From NCBI RefSeq assembly GCF_000374845.1, contig NZ_KB895413.1, positions 620,001 through 684,000 of the forward strand: 64,000 nt of DNA. Direction: 5' to 3'. Numbering within the stretch: position 1 is the first letter of the stretch; each line of letters starts with the position of its first letter. A program made the translations under genes and the position numbers. Source of the stretch: Paenibacillus terrigena DSM 21567. GTDB lineage: Bacteria > Bacillota > Bacilli > Paenibacillales > Paenibacillaceae. A model generated the notes under the pieces. That model did no database searches. It saw only the letters and a program-made list of their open reading frames with translations, and had not been told where the DNA came from. Positions 45,356 to 54,277 of this stretch are shown here, one piece after another.

Positions 45356-48300
45356 ATGAGGACAAACAAGTTGCGTATATGGTTTGCTGCCTTTTTAGCT
45401 TCGGCAGTGATGGTTACGTCTGCACCAGTGATGGCTTATCAAAGCCTTCCATCAGATGGACCGGAGACAAGAGTCGGAGATACAAATTCTTCAGCTAATA
45501 ACAGTAATGCGATGAAGCTATGGTATCAGACGCCTGGTAGCAATTGGTTGTACGATGGATTGCCCATCGGCAACGGAAATTTGGGTGCCATGATACTAGG
45601 TAGGACGGAAACAGAAAAAGTTCAGTTGAATGAAATCACGTTATGGACGGGCGGCCCCAATACTCCAGGTTATACGGGAGGCATTGTAAAGGATGCGTAT
45701 AAGGCTTTACCTGAAGTAAGAGAATCTTTGTTTGCAGGGAAATTGGATGAAGCTTATGAGCGATCGAAGAAATTACTTGGAACAGGGAGAGGCTTGGAGG
45801 CTTATCAAAATCTAGGCGATTTTACGCTTGACTTTACAGGTAACGCACGTACCCCAAATCCAACGAATTATCGGCGTGAATTGGATCTGAATGAGGGAAT
45901 TGCAAGGGTTGCTTATGAGAACAATGGTATCAAATTTACACGTGAATATCTGGCAAGCAATCCAGGCAATGTGATGGCTGTTCACTTAACATCTGACAAG
46001 GATAATGCAATCGGGTTTAAGTTGAAATTAACGCCTGATGCAAGTGCCAATCCCTATTCTCAAGTAGGGAAAACCTATACAACAACAGCTCGAAATGGTG
46101 TTATTAGCTGCCAGGGTACGGTTGCGGGAAGTCAAATGAAGTTTGCTGTTCAAATGAAGGTCGTTGCTCCCAATGCAGACATTACGACGAATTCGGATGG
46201 GACAGTAACTGTCGCAAATGGTGAAGATGTTACGTTGTATATGACTGCCGGAACAAACTATGATCAAACAGAAAGTAAGCTGATACAAAGTATAGATTCA
46301 TTTAAGAAGGTTGATTATCTTGATGATCACGACCCGAATGGTGATGTGGCCATGAGCAAAGCTGCTGCTAGAATTGACACCGTTTCGCAAATGAGCTACT
46401 CCGATTTTAAAGCAATTCATATGCAAGATTACCAACACCTATTCAATACGGTCAGCTTAAACTTAGGTGGTATTGAAGATGCGAATAGACCTACCAATGA
46501 ATTAATGAGAGACTATCAGACAGGTAAAAAGGAAAGCAGATATATTGAAACGCTGTTATTCCAGTTTGGACGTTATTTATTAATTTCATCATCCAGAAAT
46601 TCATTGCCTGCTAACCTGCAGGGGATATGGAATAACAGTAATAAACCGATGTGGGCAAGCGATTACCACTTGAACGTAAATATGCAAATGATTTACTGGC
46701 CTGCATTTGTAACTAATATCGATGAAACGGCTAATCCAGTGATTCCATTCCTTCGTTCTTTAATGGCTCCTGGTAAAGTCGCTGCCAAAGAACATTTTGG
46801 TGTAGATAATGGCAGTTGGGTCGTCAACCATACGACGAATATTTTTGGTATGACAGCTCCAGGAGAAAGCATTGACTGGGGGCTAGCGCCAGGTTCTGCA
46901 GCATGGGTTAGCATGATCCTCTGGGATTACTATCAGTACACGCAAGATGGAGAGATATTGAAGCAAATATACCCGATCCTTCGAGATCAGGCGAAATTCT
47001 GGAAAGGTTTCTTAGTTCTAGATCCGAACACAGGTGAGTATGTTACAGCTCCTTCAACTTCGCCCGAACATGGTCCCGTAGGAGTTGGTACGACATATGA
47101 TATGTCTCTCGCATATATGCTGTTGGAAGATGTAGTAGAAGCTAGTAAGGTCATGGGACAGGATGATGATTTAAGAGCTGAACTTGAAGCCATTTTAGCC
47201 AAAATGGATCCTATTAAAATCGGTAAATCAGGTCAGATCAAAGAATGGCGTGAAGAGGATGAATACAACAAACGTACCGACGGAACATCCATAGGTGACC
47301 CGACACACAGACATTTAAGCCAATTAATGGGGCTTTACAATGGGGATATGATAACGAAAGAAGATAAAGAGCAGATGGATGCAGCGATAAAGTCATTAGA
47401 ACTAAGAGGTGACATGGGCTGGGATGCCAACGGTTGGAGTATGGCATTGAGAATGCTGTTATGGTCACGGATCGGAGATGGCGATAGAGCATTAACACTT
47501 TACCAGGATGCGATTAAATATGCCATGCTGCAGAACCTAATGAGCAGTGCTTTGGGCTTTGTGTATCAGATGGATGCTAACGGTGGTGTGACCGCAGGTG
47601 TAGCCGAAATGCTGATCCAGAGCTACGCAGGATATATCAAGCCATTACCAGCATTGCCGCAAGATTGGGCTGCAGGGTCATATACAGGGCTTAAAGCCAT
47701 TGGCAACTTTGAATGTGATGCGGTCTGGTCAGACAACAATTTGAATCAATTCACGGTTCGTTCTCGTTCTGGCAAGCCTTTAAAAGTAAGATACCCTGGA
47801 ATTGGTCACGCATCGGTAAAGTCAAACGGGGCAAATGTTGATTTTACTGTCATTGATGCGAATACGATTGAATTGAACACAATAAAGGATGCAGAATATG
47901 TAATTAACAACATTCCAATGAGGCTAACTGCACCAACGAATTTAGAAGCATACCGCTTGGATGACCACAAGGTTGATGTGACATGGAATGCTGTTGCAGA
48001 TTCAGGTGTAACCTACAACTTGTACCATATGGTTGAGGGCGGAGTTTATGAATTATATGCTTCCAATTTAACTGCTGCCAAATATCAGGATATCGGTGCG
48101 GATGCCTCCTTGGGAAATATTTATTATAAGGTTGCCGCTGTCAAAGATCATAAAGAAGGTATGCAGTCAAAGCCGATAAAGGCAATCAAGCGAAATATCG
48201 CTTTGAAAAAGCCAGTAACAACGAACAGTGAGCAAGGAAATAACTTAGCTGTATATGGCAATGATGGCAGTGAACAAAGCAGATGGTGTGGTAATACGCC

Positions 48301-50254
48301 TTCTCAAGTGCAGTGGTGGAAGGTTGACCTACAAGACACCTATAATATTGCAGGTTCCAAGTTGATTTGGGAATCTGATAATCAAGAAATGTATTACAAA
48401 ATGGAAGTATCTGATGATGGTAATACTTGGGAGACGGTAGTGAACCGGTATGACAGTCATTCTGTAACTGAAAAAGCAACTGAAGATAAATGGTCGGCTC
48501 AACATGTCAGATTTATAAAAATAACATTCCCAGGAAGTCCTAAGGTGCCAGGCAATCCGGCCGTGTGGTCGGGTTTTCGTGAGTTTGAAGTTTATGCAGA
48601 TTCCACACCGGTTGTATCTGACAATAAGCCAGCTGCAGCAAGCAGTGAACAAGCAGGCCATGAGGCTTCGAAGGCTAACGATGGCGATCTAGCTACCGTA
48701 TGGAAGGCTGCAGATCATGATCCGATGAAGACTTGGACGGTAGACTTGGAAGAGAAGTATGACGTAACTGAAATCGAGCTTGAATGGGCTGCAGAAAATG
48801 CAAGCAAGTACAAGGTTGAAATTTCGAGTGATAACAAGGTGTGGACGCAAGCAGTGGATAGAACGAAGGATGCAGAATCCAGCAAGGTGAAAACGGATCG
48901 AGTCTCAAATCAAGAAGTAAGGTATGTAAAGGTAACATTTACAGAAGGAATCGCTTCGATGAATGAAATAAGAGTTCGTGGGACGAAGAGTGTAATCTTA
49001 CCGGAATCAAGCAATGTTGTACTCAACAAACCTGCTACTTCAGATAGCCAGCAGGGCAACAATCCAGCATCAGCAGGCAACGATGGGAATGAGTCAACGC
49101 GTTGGTGTGTAGCGGATGATAAGAATCCACACTACTGGCTGGTGAATCTTGGCGGGAAATATGATGTAACAGGTTCAAAGGTCATATTTGAAAACGGCGG
49201 GAAGGCCATGTTGTATAAAATTGAGGTTTCAAGCGACGCTGCAACTTGGACCACCGTAATTGACCATATGAATAACACAACCAACATCGAAAAAGTTAGA
49301 AAAGATAACTGGACGGCAAAGGGTGCCCAATATATCAAGGTAACGGTTATGGGATATCCGGAACTGTGGGCAGGTTTCCGTGAGTTTGAAGCTTACGGCG
49401 CTAAATCAACGGTGGTGGATACAACAGCGCTGAAGGCAGCGATTGCAGCAGCTCAAGTCAAAGTGGATCATGCCGTCGTTGGTAATCAGCCTGGCCAATA
49501 TCCGCAAGCAGCTGTAGATGCGTTGAAAACAGCGATTGCAGTAGCAGAGCGCGTTGTCGATACAGCAGCAACGCAGGCAGACGTGACAGCCGGAATCGCA
49601 GCGCTTCAATCCGCGGTTAAAGCTTTCGATGATGCCGCAGCAACGGCTGCGCCGTCCAGCTCCATCACGGCGCCAGCTACCGTAACTGCTGGCAAAACAT
49701 TCAACGTGCAAGTCGGTCTCAGCGGCGTAACGCAAGGGGTATATGCGCAAGATCTATCAGTCGAGTTCGATCCGGCTAAGCTCGAGTTCTTGTCTGCGAA
49801 ATCCCTCATTCTAGGGGTTAGCATCATCGATAAGAAGACGACGCCGGATGGCAAGCTGCGGTTTATCGTCGCAAGCGAAGGTCCGAGCAATGCCGTAACA
49901 GGCACGAAGAATGTCCTAGAACTGACGTTCAAAGCGAAGGAAGTAGCTGAGGCGTCGGTAAATAGTGTCATTTCGATGACGAAGGTCATGATTTCGGATG
50001 CCGAAGGAGCAGAGATGACCATCGGAAATGCGAGCTCTACCGTACAAGTGGTGAAGGAGCAACAGCCGGTTGCGAATGGCGACTTGAACGGCGACGGCAA
50101 AGTCACGATCGGTGACCTTGCGATTGCTGCTGCAAACTATGGCGCAACTAAGGATAGCCCGAACTGGAATAAACTGCGCATGGCTGACTTTGACAACAAT
50201 GGCGTAATTGATATTAGCGACTTGGCGGCAATTGCGCAGAAGATTATTCAATAA
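45356..50254 (+). CDS. Secreted GH95 alpha-L-fucosidase/galactosidase with CBM32s, FIVAR, cohesin and dockerin
   Basis: A 1,632-residue exported enzyme. Signal peptide about 1-27. The GH95 catalytic part spans about 50-855, starting with LWYQTPGSNWLYDGLPIGNG; the (alpha/alpha)6 barrel has Asn440 and Asn442 in YHLNVNMQ, the putative acid Glu571 in TSPEHGP and Asp740 in QMDANGG, equivalent by motif to the catalytic residues of the Bifidobacterium 1,2-alpha-L-fucosidase. Then FN3 (857-945), three CBM32 (948-1080, 1085-1210, 1220-1350), FIVAR (1353-1425), cohesin (1435-1565) and dockerin (1576-1632). GGGAGG lies 11 bases before the ATG. No copy of the shared promoter is seen in the 126-base gap upstream. 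Confidence 0.9.
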   Translation: MRTNKLRIWFAAFLASAVMVTSAPVMAYQSLPSDGPETRVGDTNSSANNSNAMKLWYQTPGSNWLYDGLPIGNGNLGAMILGRTETEKVQLNEITLWTGGPNTPGYTGGIVKDAYKALPEVRESLFAGKLDEAYERSKKLLGTGRGLEAYQNLGDFTLDFTGNARTPNPTNYRRELDLNEGIARVAYENNGIKFTREYLASNPGNVMAVHLTSDKDNAIGFKLKLTPDASANPYSQVGKTYTTTARNGVISCQGTVAGSQMKFAVQMKVVAPNADITTNSDGTVTVANGEDVTLYMTAGTNYDQTESKLIQSIDSFKKVDYLDDHDPNGDVAMSKAAARIDTVSQMSYSDFKAIHMQDYQHLFNTVSLNLGGIEDANRPTNELMRDYQTGKKESRYIETLLFQFGRYLLISSSRNSLPANLQGIWNNSNKPMWASDYHLNVNMQMIYWPAFVTNIDETANPVIPFLRSLMAPGKVAAKEHFGVDNGSWVVNHTTNIFGMTAPGESIDWGLAPGSAAWVSMILWDYYQYTQDGEILKQIYPILRDQAKFWKGFLVLDPNTGEYVTAPSTSPEHGPVGVGTTYDMSLAYMLLEDVVEASKVMGQDDDLRAELEAILAKMDPIKIGKSGQIKEWREEDEYNKRTDGTSIGDPTHRHLSQLMGLYNGDMITKEDKEQMDAAIKSLELRGDMGWDANGWSMALRMLLWSRIGDGDRALTLYQDAIKYAMLQNLMSSALGFVYQMDANGGVTAGVAEMLIQSYAGYIKPLPALPQDWAAGSYTGLKAIGNFECDAVWSDNNLNQFTVRSRSGKPLKVRYPGIGHASVKSNGANVDFTVIDANTIELNTIKDAEYVINNIPMRLTAPTNLEAYRLDDHKVDVTWNAVADSGVTYNLYHMVEGGVYELYASNLTAAKYQDIGADASLGNIYYKVAAVKDHKEGMQSKPIKAIKRNIALKKPVTTNSEQGNNLAVYGNDGSEQSRWCGNTPSQVQWWKVDLQDTYNIAGSKLIWESDNQEMYYKMEVSDDGNTWETVVNRYDSHSVTEKATEDKWSAQHVRFIKITFPGSPKVPGNPAVWSGFREFEVYADSTPVVSDNKPAAASSEQAGHEASKANDGDLATVWKAADHDPMKTWTVDLEEKYDVTEIELEWAAENASKYKVEISSDNKVWTQAVDRTKDAESSKVKTDRVSNQEVRYVKVTFTEGIASMNEIRVRGTKSVILPESSNVVLNKPATSDSQQGNNPASAGNDGNESTRWCVADDKNPHYWLVNLGGKYDVTGSKVIFENGGKAMLYKIEVSSDAATWTTVIDHMNNTTNIEKVRKDNWTAKGAQYIKVTVMGYPELWAGFREFEAYGAKSTVVDTTALKAAIAAAQVKVDHAVVGNQPGQYPQAAVDALKTAIAVAERVVDTAATQADVTAGIAALQSAVKAFDDAAATAAPSSSITAPATVTAGKTFNVQVGLSGVTQGVYAQDLSVEFDPAKLEFLSAKSLILGVSIIDKKTTPDGKLRFIVASEGPSNAVTGTKNVLELTFKAKEVAEASVNSVISMTKVMISDAEGAEMTIGNASSTVQVVKEQQPVANGDLNGDGKVTIGDLAIAAANYGATKDSPNWNKLRMADFDNNGVIDISDLAAIAQKIIQ
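49378..50254 (+). repeat. FIVAR-cohesin-dockerin coding repeat, copy 5
   Basis: From CCGTGAGTTTGAAGC to the stop. Almost identical to copy 3 in the cohesin. The preceding two CBM32 domains are also shared with both GH43 proteins, so the mobile unit may be larger in these three genes. Confidence 0.9.
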
Positions 50255-50277
50255 TGAAATAATATCCCGATTGGGGT

Positions 50278-50314
50278 AGAGAGTCCGTTGTCTAGAACAG
50301 CGGGCTCTTTTTTT
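50278..50314 (+). terminator. Terminator after GH95
   Basis: AGAGTCCG pairs with CGGGCTCT (one G-U), followed by seven or more T. It closes the glycosidase cluster. Confidence 0.85.
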
Positions 50315-50331
50315 ACCACATCAGAAAGTAT

Positions 50332-50365
50332 AAGTTTTCGCATATGTAGCGAAAACTTCTTTTTG
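50332..50365. terminator. Second hairpin terminator downstream of GH95
   Basis: AAGTTTTCG pairs perfectly with CGAAAACTT, followed by CTTTTTG. Between it and the next start (50526) no promoter or riboswitch could be recognised. Confidence 0.65.
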
Positions 50366-50525
50366 ATTGGCGATAAAAACAACCGCTGAACGCGGTCGCT
50401 CATCTTCGAGAATACATCGATAGAAGTTTTTCTCATCTCCGATTATTCGCTATTGGTCAATTAACCCTTTCCTAGGCGAGTGCATACATTGTTAATACCA
50501 AAGTATGTGTCAGGGAGGGGTTTAT

Positions 50526-51524
50526 TTGAAACGGAAATCATGGATTGGCTTGCTGCTGGTCGTGATGCTCAGCGGTATGGTGCTGTCGGCATGCTCAGGC
50601 TCGAAAGGCGAATCAGTGAAGGTCAAAGTCGGTGAAGTGACGCGCTCCATGTTCTACGCGCCGGAATATGTTGCGCTGGCCAAAGGCTTTTTCAAGGATG
50701 AAGGGCTGGATGTGGACCTGCAGACGACAGCAGGCGGAGATAAGACGATGACAGCGCTGCTATCGGGCGTCATTGACGTTGCACTCGTCGGTTCGGAGAC
50801 ATCAGTATATGTTGCGCAGCAAGGGGCGGATGATCCTGTTATCAATTTCGCGCAGCTTACGCAGACGGACGGTACGTTCCTGGTCTCCAGAAAACCGGTC
50901 GATTCGTTTAACTGGGATCAGTTGAAGAATTCTACTTTTCTCGGTCAAAGAAAGGGCGGTATGCCGCAAATGGCGGGAGAATTTACGCTTAAGAAGCACG
51001 GAATCAACCCACAAGCGGATCTCAATTTGATTCAAAACATTGATTTCGCGAATATTGCTACGGCTTTCGCTTCCGGTACTGGAGATTATGTGCAGCTGTT
51101 CGAGCCGCAGGCATCGATTTTTGAGAAGGAAGGCAAGGGGCATGTCATCGCTTCATTCGGTGTAGAGAGCGGTAAATTGCCATATACCGTATTCATGACG
51201 AAGAAGAGCTTCATCGATAAGAACAGCGATACCGTTCAGAAATTCACGAATGCGGTGCACAAAGCGCAAATGTGGGTGCAGGAGAATAGTCCGGAAGCGA
51301 TTGCGGATACGATTCTTCCGTATTTCAAGGATACGGATCGGGACATTGCCGTCTCGGTTGTGAAGCGCTATAAGGAACAGGGCTCTTATGCAACGGATCC
51401 GATACTGGATGAGTCCGAATGGAATAACTTGATGGATGTCATGTCGACCGCAGGGGAATTGAAATCCAAGGTCGAGTACAAGAGCATTGTAGATACGTCA
51501 TTTGCAGCAAAGTCCATGAAGTAA
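50526..51524 (+). CDS. ABC transporter substrate-binding lipoprotein (NMT1/SsuA-like)
   Basis: About 332 residues from TTG 50526, which has GGGAGGGG five bases upstream; the ATG at 50505 would place the signal peptide too far in. Lipobox LSACSGS. The mature protein has the NMT1/THI5/SsuA fold (APEYVALAKGFFKDEGLDVDL, then TAGGDKTMTALLSGVIDVALVG). Such proteins bind sulfonates, nitrate, pyrimidine precursors or related small compounds. The first gene of a three-gene importer operon. Ligand not known. Confidence 0.88.
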   Translation: MKRKSWIGLLLVVMLSGMVLSACSGSKGESVKVKVGEVTRSMFYAPEYVALAKGFFKDEGLDVDLQTTAGGDKTMTALLSGVIDVALVGSETSVYVAQQGADDPVINFAQLTQTDGTFLVSRKPVDSFNWDQLKNSTFLGQRKGGMPQMAGEFTLKKHGINPQADLNLIQNIDFANIATAFASGTGDYVQLFEPQASIFEKEGKGHVIASFGVESGKLPYTVFMTKKSFIDKNSDTVQKFTNAVHKAQMWVQENSPEAIADTILPYFKDTDRDIAVSVVKRYKEQGSYATDPILDESEWNNLMDVMSTAGELKSKVEYKSIVDTSFAAKSMK

Positions 51525-51542
51525 TGAGGAGGGGGAGATACC

Positions 51543-52328
51543 ATGTCAGATGTTCCCGTGGTCGGTCTTGAAGACGTTACACAGGTATATGTTACAGATC
51601 GGGAGGCAACGCTTGCGATTGACAGGTTCTCCCTCACGGTACAAACCGGTGAATTCGTCAGTCTCGTAGGGCCGAGTGGGTGTGGCAAGACGACAATCCT
51701 CTCAATGATAGCAGGTCTCCTGCTGCCTTCTTCGGGTCAGGTGCATGTGCTCGGAAGAGCCGTACAAGGTCCGACGCCCGTCGTCGGATATATGCTCCAG
51801 CAAGATTATCTGTTCCCATGGCGTACGATTCTGGAGAATGCGATGATCGGACTGGAACTCACGGGACAGAAGGATGATGCTTCTCGCGCCTATACCTTAC
51901 ATCTATTAGAAGAGATGGGTCTGCAGCATACGGCCAATTTGTATCCGCATCAATTATCTGGCGGCATGCGTCAGCGGGTGGCCTTGGTTCGAACGCTCGC
52001 GACCAAGCCGGATATTCTGCTGCTCGATGAACCTTTCTCAGCACTTGATTATCAGACGAAGCTGCAGCTTGAAGATCTCGTGGCCTTCACGATGAAGCAG
52101 CATAAGAAAACGGCGATTCTTGTCACGCATGACCTCTCGGAAGCCGTCGCGATCAGTGATCGTGTGATCGTACTCGAGTCTCATCCAGGCCGATTCCGGA
52201 AGGAATTCCAGATTCCGGATGCCATTCGGAATGCCGAACCTTTCTATGCACGCGAGCAGGAAGGCTTCAATGCCTTATTCCATGAAGTCTGGAAAGAGCT
52301 TGAATCGACGGAAAGGAGGACGACGTAA
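51543..52328 (+). CDS. ABC transporter ATP-binding protein (SsuB/TauB-like)
   Basis: A 261-residue ATPase. Walker A GPSGCGKTT, the Q-loop MLQQDYLFPW, signature LSGGMRQR, Walker B ILLLDEPFSALD and the switch His in VTHDLSEA are all present. GGAGGGGG precedes the ATG. It couples ATP hydrolysis to import by the next gene's permease. Its stop overlaps the following start (TAATG). Confidence 0.93.
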   Translation: MSDVPVVGLEDVTQVYVTDREATLAIDRFSLTVQTGEFVSLVGPSGCGKTTILSMIAGLLLPSSGQVHVLGRAVQGPTPVVGYMLQQDYLFPWRTILENAMIGLELTGQKDDASRAYTLHLLEEMGLQHTANLYPHQLSGGMRQRVALVRTLATKPDILLLDEPFSALDYQTKLQLEDLVAFTMKQHKKTAILVTHDLSEAVAISDRVIVLESHPGRFRKEFQIPDAIRNAEPFYAREQEGFNALFHEVWKELESTERRTT

Positions 52329-53137
52329 TGGAATCGACTTCAGCGGGTAACGGCCAGATTCAAGAGCTTCATCAAGCGCATTTGCTTCGCAAGCGGAAAA
52401 TTCAGCGGAAGGTATTGGGTACACAATTGCTGATTCTAATCGTATTTTTTGCTATTTGGGAAGTCGCTGGCCGCAATAAATGGATTGATGTGCTTCTATT
52501 TAGTTATCCAAGCAAAGTGTTTACCCAAATTTATCATGATATGTTAGATGGATCGATTTGGGTGCACTTAGGCGCAACGGTAGGCGAGACCATTGTCGGA
52601 TTTGTGCTCGGGACACTGCTAGGAACGGCGCTTGCTGCGATGATCTGGTGGTGGGATTTTGCTGCGAAAGTACTCGACCCCTATATGGTCGTCTTCAACA
52701 GTATGCCGAAAGTTGCGCTCGGACCGTTATTTATTGTAGGTTTCGGACCGGGTTTTATGGCAATCGTTGCTACAACCTTGTCCATTACTGTCATGATTAC
52801 AACATTAACGGTCTATCAGAGCTTTCGCGAGGTTGATCCGAATTACGTCAAAGTGATCCGTGTCTTCGGAGGGAGCAAACGGGATGTCTTCTATAAAGTG
52901 ATCCTGCGGGCATCATTCCCAGCTATCGTATCGACATTGAAGGTCAATGTCGGCTTGGCCTGGGTTGGTGTGATCGTGGGGGAATTCCTTGTCTCGAAGG
53001 TAGGGCTTGGCTATCTTATTATTTATGGGTTCCAGGTATTCAACTTCACCTTGGTCCTCTCCACGTTAGTCCTGATTGCCGTCGTCGCAACGGTGATGTA
53101 TCAATTCGTCGCTTATCTGGAACGGAAGCTAACCTGA
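52328..53137 (+). CDS. ABC transporter permease (SsuC/TauC-like)
   Basis: A 269-residue membrane permease with about six helices and the BPD_transp_1 fold. The cytoplasmic coupling segment reads VDPNYVKVIRVFGGSKRDVFYKVILRASFPAI (about 174-205). The start overlaps the ATPase stop, so the three importer genes are one operon. In related bacilli a sulfonate or aromatic compound is a common substrate, but nothing here decides it. Confidence 0.9.
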   Translation: MESTSAGNGQIQELHQAHLLRKRKIQRKVLGTQLLILIVFFAIWEVAGRNKWIDVLLFSYPSKVFTQIYHDMLDGSIWVHLGATVGETIVGFVLGTLLGTALAAMIWWWDFAAKVLDPYMVVFNSMPKVALGPLFIVGFGPGFMAIVATTLSITVMITTLTVYQSFREVDPNYVKVIRVFGGSKRDVFYKVILRASFPAIVSTLKVNVGLAWVGVIVGEFLVSKVGLGYLIIYGFQVFNFTLVLSTLVLIAVVATVMYQFVAYLERKLT

Positions 53138-53217
53138 GAGATGTCCCCAAGTTGTTCCTTCGCGCGAAATAGAGTACCATAGAGTTCAATGATCTTTTGT
53201 AAAGTGGGTTGACTTGA

Positions 53218-54165
53218 ATGGGATTTCGTGTAGTAAAAACAGCCATTGCCACGTTGCTTGCGATTCTTATCGCGCAGTGGATTGGATTACCAGCTCCGCT
53301 GTCAGCGGGGCTGCTTGCAATTCTAGGTGTCGATGTGACACGGAAACGGAGCATCCGGGTCGTCACGGAGCGTTTCTGCGCTTCCATCATTGCTCTACTG
53401 TTGGGCAGTCTCATATTTTACATACTCGGTTTCAAAATATTTGCTCTAGCGGTCTATATTTTAATCGCATTTCCACTTTTATCTCGCTTCGGGATGAAGG
53501 ATGGCATTATTCCGAGTACGGTGGCCGTATTCCATATTTTTGGCGCGGAATCGTTGACGCTTCATACACTAGGGTATGAGCTGTTGTCCGTAGGCATTGG
53601 ACTTGGATCTGCGACGCTCGTGAACTTGCTCTATATGCCGAATATGGAAAAGCAGTTGATCGTTTTACGGACGCAAGTGGACCAGTTGTTCTCCGATATT
53701 TTTGTGCAAATCGAACGGAATCTGCGCGATGTGAACTATGCCTGGGATGGTCAAGAGCTTCTCGCGGTGGAGCGGGTTGTAGCGAAAGGAATTGCGCTCT
53801 CGAAGCGTGGACTTGACAATCAGATGCTTCGTACCGATGAAGGCTGGTATATCTATTTCTATATGCGACAGCAGCAGCTGAACTCGGTAGAACGAATGCT
53901 CGATCTGCTCTCCCATGTATATCAGAATCTCCCGCAAGGCGATCAGGCAGCAGATCTCTTTCATTTGCTCAGTGATGACGTCAAAATCAGCTATTATACT
54001 GGATTGTCGGAGACGAAATTAAATCAATTCATTGATGAAGCGAAGCAAATGCCGCTTCCTGTAACGCGTTCGGAATTCGAGGTGCGCTCTGCCATTCTTC
54101 AATTATGCCGCGAGTTACAACAGTTTCTGGCGATTGCACGGAAGGATAAGCAACGTCAATCATGA
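53218..54165 (+). CDS. Aromatic acid exporter family membrane protein (YqjA/DUF939-like)
   Basis: A 315-residue protein. Four to five membrane helices lie in residues 1-140 (GFRVVKTAIATLLAILIAQWIGLPAPLSAGLLAILGV and following), and a long cytosolic helical domain follows (about 150-315). This is the FUSC-like ArAE_1 pattern with the C-terminal domain typical of Bacillota YqjA. Such proteins are related to efflux pumps for aromatic carboxylic acids; activity here is unproven. Only a weak AGTGGG lies before the start. It is 80 bases downstream of the importer operon and may be read with it. Confidence 0.8.
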   Translation: MGFRVVKTAIATLLAILIAQWIGLPAPLSAGLLAILGVDVTRKRSIRVVTERFCASIIALLLGSLIFYILGFKIFALAVYILIAFPLLSRFGMKDGIIPSTVAVFHIFGAESLTLHTLGYELLSVGIGLGSATLVNLLYMPNMEKQLIVLRTQVDQLFSDIFVQIERNLRDVNYAWDGQELLAVERVVAKGIALSKRGLDNQMLRTDEGWYIYFYMRQQQLNSVERMLDLLSHVYQNLPQGDQAADLFHLLSDDVKISYYTGLSETKLNQFIDEAKQMPLPVTRSEFEVRSAILQLCRELQQFLAIARKDKQRQS

Positions 54166-54217
54166 TCCTATTTAATTAGATGAGAATCATATAAAATTAT
54201 GTTTGACCATTTTATCA

Positions 54218-54244
54218 ACATTCGCCTATATCCTGCATACACTT
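54218..54244 (+). promoter_or_regulatory. Candidate mother-cell sigma factor promoter of cotE
   Basis: CATACACTTTA (54236-54246) resembles the -10 of SigE and SigK promoters, with AC 16 bases upstream as in SigK sites. In B. subtilis cotE is transcribed by SigE and SigK, which supports the guess. Confidence 0.4.
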
Positions 54245-54277
54245 TAAATGAATGATTGTATGGAGGAGGTTAAAAGG

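Noticed and set aside
45345-45359. A four-codon mini-cistron (MNNK) overlapping the GH95 start as a translational coupler
   Set aside because: GGGAGG directly touches its ATG, so it is unlikely to be translated; the GH95 ATG has a better spacing.
19332-50254. Classical cellulosome gene cluster
   Set aside because: There is no scaffoldin with several cohesins and no cellulase; each enzyme has a single cohesin and the catalytic families are not cellulolytic.
50366-50525. A riboswitch before the SsuABC-like operon
   Set aside because: No conserved S-box, THI-box or T-box element could be recognised in the leader.
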